A stretch of DNA of 64,000 nucleotides from Endothia cerciana. Its lineage: Eukaryota; Ascomycota; Sordariomycetes; Diaporthales; Cryphonectriaceae. The notes beneath the pieces are model-generated. The model had not been told where the DNA came from and ran no database searches. It worked only from the letters and a program-made list of their open reading frames with translations. The stretch spans positions 124,001 through 188,000 of the forward strand of contig JALRMH010000043.1 of NCBI GenBank assembly GCA_026119935.1, given 5' to 3'. A program made the translations under genes and the position numbers. Shown piece by piece: positions 58,721-64,000 of this stretch. Numbering within the stretch: the stretch's first letter is position 1; each line of letters begins with the position of its first letter.

Positions 58721-61700
58721 TTCCTGGGGAACAAGGGCCCCAAGGCAAGTTATCATATAGGATCAAGGCCACCTTTGTCAACATATCTACTGTATGCGAT
58801 AATTGACGTTCTCGACATAAGCTCAACCGAGCTTAGTGTTCATCCTTCGCTATACCAGTTCCCGCGGTGTTCTTTGGTTGTTTCAGTGTTTAGGCGCGGA
58901 AGGCCAGTGACGAAGTGGAAATTAAGTGCAATATATCTCAGGCACAAGGGGGAGGGCCAGGGATAAAGTTTCGCCGCGGCCACACGTCCGACAAGCTTTC
59001 AATCTGAAATCGCCCATCGCCCTTTCATTCAAGAAAGCGTTTCTAGGTTCCGTCGCTCAAAGTAAATGCTGCAGATGCACAAACTTTCCAGAAAACAGGA
59101 TATTAACCGCAGCACATCGACCGAGCTTGAATCATGGGCCGTCCAGCTCTCCACATCTCGATCGATACCCTGCGCGCGCGCGCCCGTCCTGGCTCCGTCC
59201 ATCAGCGCGGTGAATCGGACCATGATTATGGTTTCATAATGCCATATACATGTCTTGCATCGTTAGCGAGTTTGACCTGATCCGTGGCCTTGCTTGCGCC
59301 GTCCCTCGCATGCGTCAAATCTCCAGGTGTCAACTTTGAGCTCTCATGCAACTGCTGCTAGGGGCCTGGCCATACAGTTCGGGATCAGGAGCTTTCATAT
59401 TGACTGGATGGGCGTTTCTGAGACGGCCAAAGTACATTCCCCCCCTTTTTTTGCAACGCTTGCGGCGAGCGGCGAAACAAGCCCTGCTAACAATCTCGCA
59501 CTGTTACCGAGCGACGATCCATACGCGTCTATGACCAGTTTCAAGTGATTATTCAATCTGGCTCTCTGTCTCTGGGCCCTGGGGAGTAGGAAAGCAAACG
59601 CTGGCTGCTCCGAGCATGTTCTTATGCAAGCCTCCATGAACTGATTTCGTCAACAAGTAACCCGTCTCGACCGTGCGTCTCGACGGTTGCTGTTCTTGAC
59701 GGTGACTTCCCATTCGCCGGAGTAAAGCTACTGGCTATTGAGAAGAGTTCCGTTCATCTCGAGCTTACAGATGATATTGACAACGCCGTAGGCCTTGTTG
59801 CCAGCCTCGACGGTTCTGCATTTGCCTATTGGGACCTATATTCGCACATACCGTTGGTCACTTTGCTCCCCGAGGTTCCTATCGCGCTGAGTGTGTATAT
59901 GGAGGATCGAGACCACGGAGTCGGGGTGGGGGAGTAAGACAAGAGGCATTCATGGAATTCATACAGCTTGGATAAGGAGCAATCCTGATAGGACGGCGAG
60001 TATGATGACAAAGCCCTTCAAGTTGACTATCAGATATGTTTCTGGGGAAGTAATTAATCTGTTGCTCAGTTGCATTGTTGTTGTTTATCTCAGGTTTTGG
60101 GGACCGAGATACTGATAACTTGGCGCTGGAGGATACGATTTGATAAACGTTTATATGGCCTAATAACATCATTTTCACTTCAGACGAACAAGACTCTTGG
60201 AAGCCTGGGCTAGCACACTGGCGTTGTGGGTGCCTAAGAATTGGTGGGTCTACCATGTGAGTCTCATCACCTAATATTTAGGGTGCGTTCGGGAAACGTC
60301 GGACTGGCATGGCCCTGCCAAGGCCTATCATCCCAAATTTGGGTTTGGCTATCTGCAGGCTCGGTAACTTGGTCTTCCAGAATGACTACTAGTTGCTTCC
60401 ATGCGCCATCCTGAGAACACCCCTGAACAGAAATCCAACAGAAACCCAGCAGCAGACATAACAACATGCAAAGCATATCCGTCCAAGGAGAGCGGCTAAA
60501 TGGCGTACTGTATCTTCGCCAACAGCGGCATATTAGCAGTGGCAAGCGAAGTTTCAAGGCCCGAAGGCACAGCAGCCCACGACTTTAAACGATACCCAGA
60601 TGATTGGAAGTACTTCGTGGAATGGGATTGTAAAACGCTCCGTCGCTCAGGATAGAGGTCTGAAGATATTCAAGTGGCGTAGGAGCTTCCCCGTCCAGCA
60701 GCGTCCATCCTTGGGAAGGGCCGGCAATCACCATCCGCCGTCAGCCTCATTGTTCCGTAGCCCGGAGGCAACCATGGCCCTTTGATACGGCCCACGTGGG
60801 AGCGTTACGATAGTCCACGGCGCCGGTTACTGTCTGTGTGTGGTATGATTCGTGAGGGAAGAGGGTACTGTGGTACTGGTAAGCATGTCGACGTGCCGGG
60901 TGTTGGGGTATGCCTGTTCCGGTTTATAGGGGGCCAGATAAAAGGCAAACCTTAAAATCAGCCTGCAGGTAGATGCAGGAGTTTCCCCACTGATCTAATT
61001 TATCTTGCAGTGCCAAGTACGACCACAAACGCAATCGTCAGATTCGAGGACCAGGGAGATGCGGATAAAGTATTCCCCTTCGAGCGAGGCTTCCGAAGAG
61101 GCGTAACAAAGGGGTATGCCTGGACAGGAGGGCCTTGTCATCGACCTCACCAACATCAATAAAAACCGCGGAGATGCCACTCGTTTACGCAACAGTGCGT
61201 CTTACCTAGATTGGGCACTGGGTAGCGCGCGCTGAGCCACTTCGTACATAGTTAGTAGATGGGTCCGGGCCGTCTCCAATGAGCCAATGGAAGAACTGTC
61301 GACGCCGGGCCGACATGAGAGCCTGTTCGTGAAGTGCGGAGGGGGTTGCCAGTCGGTCATGCGGCCCCTCCTGCATGCATTTCACTATTTGCCCACGGTA
61401 GGCATTTTTGTGCCGACCAAAGCCAAGGATGTTGACGACCTCGGAATCCACCCGCCGGCCGGAATATACTATGTTCAACCAAGGCGAGCATCCTGGGGAT
61501 CCGGATGATCGACCAAGAACAGAGTGTCCCGAACTGTCGGTCCCTCAATCATACAAACTACTGGGGACTTATATTAAGAGCTTGAGTCGTCCTGCTTGAC
61601 GCGTGGTTTTATTGTCCTTAGGAGATACTGGTCACTGTCATCTCATGACTGGCTCTCATTCTTTCCTCGCCTGTGCCTGCAAGCCTCTTGTCACTCATTT

Positions 61701-61733
61701 CTCGGGCCGGCTCTACTTGACATACCCCACGCC
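58721..61733. other. Gene-free interval of 3.0 kb
   Basis: No gene is confidently supported. A minus frame near 60267-60557 contains a hydrophobic stretch (MLCMLLCLLLGFCWISVQGC) that could be a signal peptide, but the rest is short and unrecognised. The right end is the promoter of the GMC oxidase. Confidence 0.5.
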
Positions 61734-63934
61734 ATGCTGGTCCAACGCCAGCTCGCGGCTCTGGCGCTCATAGCAGTGGCCAACGCTGCCCCCTTCTATG
61801 GAGTCCACCTCGGTGGAAGGGATCTCGCCAGCAACTACGACTACGTGATTGTTGGCGCGGGGGCGGCTGGTCTCACCGTGGCGAATAGGCTCTCTGAGGA
61901 CAGCAGTAAGTTGCCAGCCCCCGACCGTCCAAGTCCGGCCCGTCGCGTATATTGCCATAAGTTAACGAGTCTGTCAAGGCGTGACCGTGCTCGTCGTCGA
62001 GGCGGGTGACTTGTAAGTCCGCCGGCCCTGAACACGCCTTACATACACCCTCTCGGCCGCCAGTGCTGACTAGTGATCTTCCAGCGATCAGAACGAGGAC
62101 TACATTACCATCCCGGCACTGGCTGGCGGAGCAATCGGTACCAAGTATGACTGGAATACGACCTATGCAGCTAACCCGGAGCTGCAAAACCGGACAGTGT
62201 CAATCCCTCAAGGCAGGATCGTTGGCGGCTCAACCAAGTTGAATCGCATGGTCTTTGATCGAGGCTCGGTCTCAGACTACGATCGCTGGGCCGAGCTGGG
62301 CAATACTGGTTGGGACTACGATGGATTGTTTCCCTACTTTAAGAAGGTTCGTAAGCTTGACTATACCGGCTTAGTAGATCACAAGAGGCTGACTCGTCTT
62401 CAACAGCAAGAGAAGTTTACAGGTCCGAATGCAGATATCGTGGCGGAGTACGGTGTCCAGACTGATCCCAGTGTCCACGGCTATACCGGCAATATCCAAG
62501 TCAGCTATTCGCCGTTCTTCTGGCCGTTGACCCGTAAGTATCTGCTTTCCCAGATATTGGAAACCAAGGAGGCTCACACCTGTCTAATCCCATCCAGAAA
62601 ATATCGTGAACGCAACAAACGAGCTGGGCATCACCATCCCTCAGGATCAGGCTGCTGGGGAACCGATTGGTGGCTATTTCTGCCCACATAATATCGACCC
62701 AACCACTGTCACGAGGTGCTCTGCAGAAGAGGCTGAATACGATGGCGTTCAAAATCGCTCGAACCTCCACCTAGTCACCGGGCAGCAAGTAACGCGGCTG
62801 ATCCTGGACGCGTCCAACGGCACGGCGAAGGTCACCGGTGTTGAGGTGAGAGACATCCAGCGAAAAAGCTCATGGCTCCGTGGTCAGGAAGCACAAAGGC
62901 TGACATAACCCCAGTTCGCAACATCCGCCGATGCAGCTAGGTCGACTGTTTCAGTTGATACCGAAGCCATCTTGGCTGCTGGGTCGCTCTTCACGCCGCA
63001 GATTCTCCAGGTCTCCGGAATTGGATCTAGCAGCCTCCACCAGGAGATAGGAGTATCGACGGTCGTGGACCTGCCAGCTGTTGGAGAGAACTTCCAGGAT
63101 CATATTCTTCTCTCCACGGTTGCTACGGGTGAGTGATTTGACATACTGTGTGCTAGGACTTCTGTTTGACAAATCCCCACAGTGACTACCGGAGAGATCA
63201 CCAGCAGCAATCTCACCAGCAATGCTACATTCGCCGCCGAGGCAATGGCGGAATACGAACAAAACAAGACAGGGCCTTACTCCACGCCCACCGGCGACTT
63301 CTTGCTGTTTTTGCCTCTGTCCACCTTTACCAACGACACCTCCATCGTCACCCAAGCCGCTGCCCAGAACGGGACCCAGTACCTCCCGGCCGACACGCCA
63401 GCCGAGGTGGTCGCCGGATACGAGAAGCAGCAGGCCGTCCTCAACACCTACCTGAACCGCACCGACTCGGCCATCATGGAGTACATCTGGGATACAGGCA
63501 CAATCGTCCTCGGCTTGGAGCACCCTTACTCTCGCGGCACCGTCCGCGCCGCGTCGAACAGCACTTTTGATGCACCGATCGCCACTCCCGGCTACCTGTC
63601 CAACCCGATCGACGTGCAGCTCCTGATCCAGGCGGTCAAGTACAGCCGGACCATCCGGAACACCGCCGCCATCCAGAGCCTGCAGCCCGTCGAGGTTCTG
63701 CCGGGGCTGAACGTGACGAGTGATGCGGACATCGAGGATTTCATCCGGGCGAATGCGGCAACTCTGTATCATCCGTCCGGGAGCTGCAAGATGGGACCGC
63801 GGGAGGAGGGAGGTGTGGTTGACACTTCGTTGAAGGTGTATGGAACTAGCAACTTGCGAGTCGTGGACGCCAGTATCATACCATTGTTGCCTGCGACGCA
63901 TATAATGACGGCGGTCTACGGCGTCGCCGAGAAG
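61734..63934 (+). CDS. Secreted GMC-family FAD oxidoreductase (alcohol or aryl-alcohol oxidase type), C-terminus beyond window
   Basis: Seven exons in view: 61734-61905, 61979-62012, 62085-62350, 62411-62533, 62598-62845, 62915-63128 and 63183-63934, giving 603 codons. A signal peptide (MLVQRQLAALALIAVANAAP) precedes the FAD-binding motif YDYVIVGAGAAGLTVANRL (G41-x-G43-x-x-G46). Further GMC marks: VVEAGDFD, GGSTKLNRM, VSGIGSSS, VGENFQDH. The catalytic pair is H549 (YHPSGSCKMG) and H592 (LPATHIMTAV), 43 residues apart as in glucose oxidase. Exon 7 ends at GAGAAG/GTATTC; a CTGCTAAC branch site at 63980-63987 and T/C-rich sequence near the window end suggest the last acceptor and a short final exon lie just outside. 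Expected reaction: oxidation of an alcohol or sugar with O2 reduced to H2O2, or a dehydrogenase variant. Intron 3 (62351-62410) has an alternative splice pair, see findings. Confidence 0.9.
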
Positions 63935-64000
63935 GTATTCCCACTCCTTTTGACATCATACTCTCGCGTCCCGATGCGACTGCTAACCGCGACTTCTTCA

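Noticed and set aside
60260..60345. GGGTGCGTTCGGGAAACG and nearby CCCAAATTTGGG palindrome considered as a DNA-transposon end
   Set aside because: No inverted partner or target-site duplication was seen within reach.
62951..63901. 316-codon minus-strand frame over the GMC oxidase
   Set aside because: Antisense to exons 6 and 7, where FAD/GMC motifs on the plus strand are unambiguous.

Overview
The window is nuclear DNA from a filamentous ascomycete (Pezizomycotina, most likely a Sordariomycete). The support is short introns (about 53-210 nt) with GTRNGT-type donors, CTRAC-like branch sites and YAG acceptors. It also rests on fungus-specific families: a CFEM protein, a WSC-domain sensor, an RTA1-like membrane protein, a ThrE/DUF1212 transporter, and a GMC oxidase with a signal peptide. 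No rRNA, tRNA, CRISPR array or intact transposon was recognised. I rebuilt the genes by joining exons by hand; splice phases were checked for every spliced model.

Left half (1-33.4 kb): seven widely spaced genes. In order they are a large low-complexity protein with a Cys/His-rich N-terminus (minus strand, runs off the left edge), a 2OG-Fe(II) oxygenase-like protein (minus), a ThrE-family transporter (minus), a CFEM cell-surface protein (minus), a small secreted protein (minus), a WSC-domain membrane sensor (minus), and a mitochondrial methylglutaconyl/enoyl-CoA hydratase-like protein (plus). Between them lie 2.5-6 kb gene-free stretches unusually rich in G, C, A or T homopolymers of 12-26 nt and in microsatellites.

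Middle (33.4-50.9 kb): remnants of one or two broken genes, including a C2H2 zinc-finger gene whose upstream frame is interrupted; a small LEA-like protein; an RTA1-like 7-TM protein; and a WD-repeat nucleoporin (Nup37 type). The Nup37 reading frame is closed by a TAG and then stays open in the same frame for another 171 codons.

Right end (50.9-64 kb): a denser metabolic block. It holds an acyltransferase-3 membrane protein, a D-2-hydroxyacid dehydrogenase, a two-domain GFA/CENP-V-like zinc protein, a PhyH-type dioxygenase and a secreted GMC flavo-oxidase whose last exon lies past the right edge. These could form an oxidative alcohol/aldehyde/2-hydroxyacid module, but that is inference from proximity. 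No PKS, NRPS or terpene synthase is present to make this a classical secondary-metabolite cluster.
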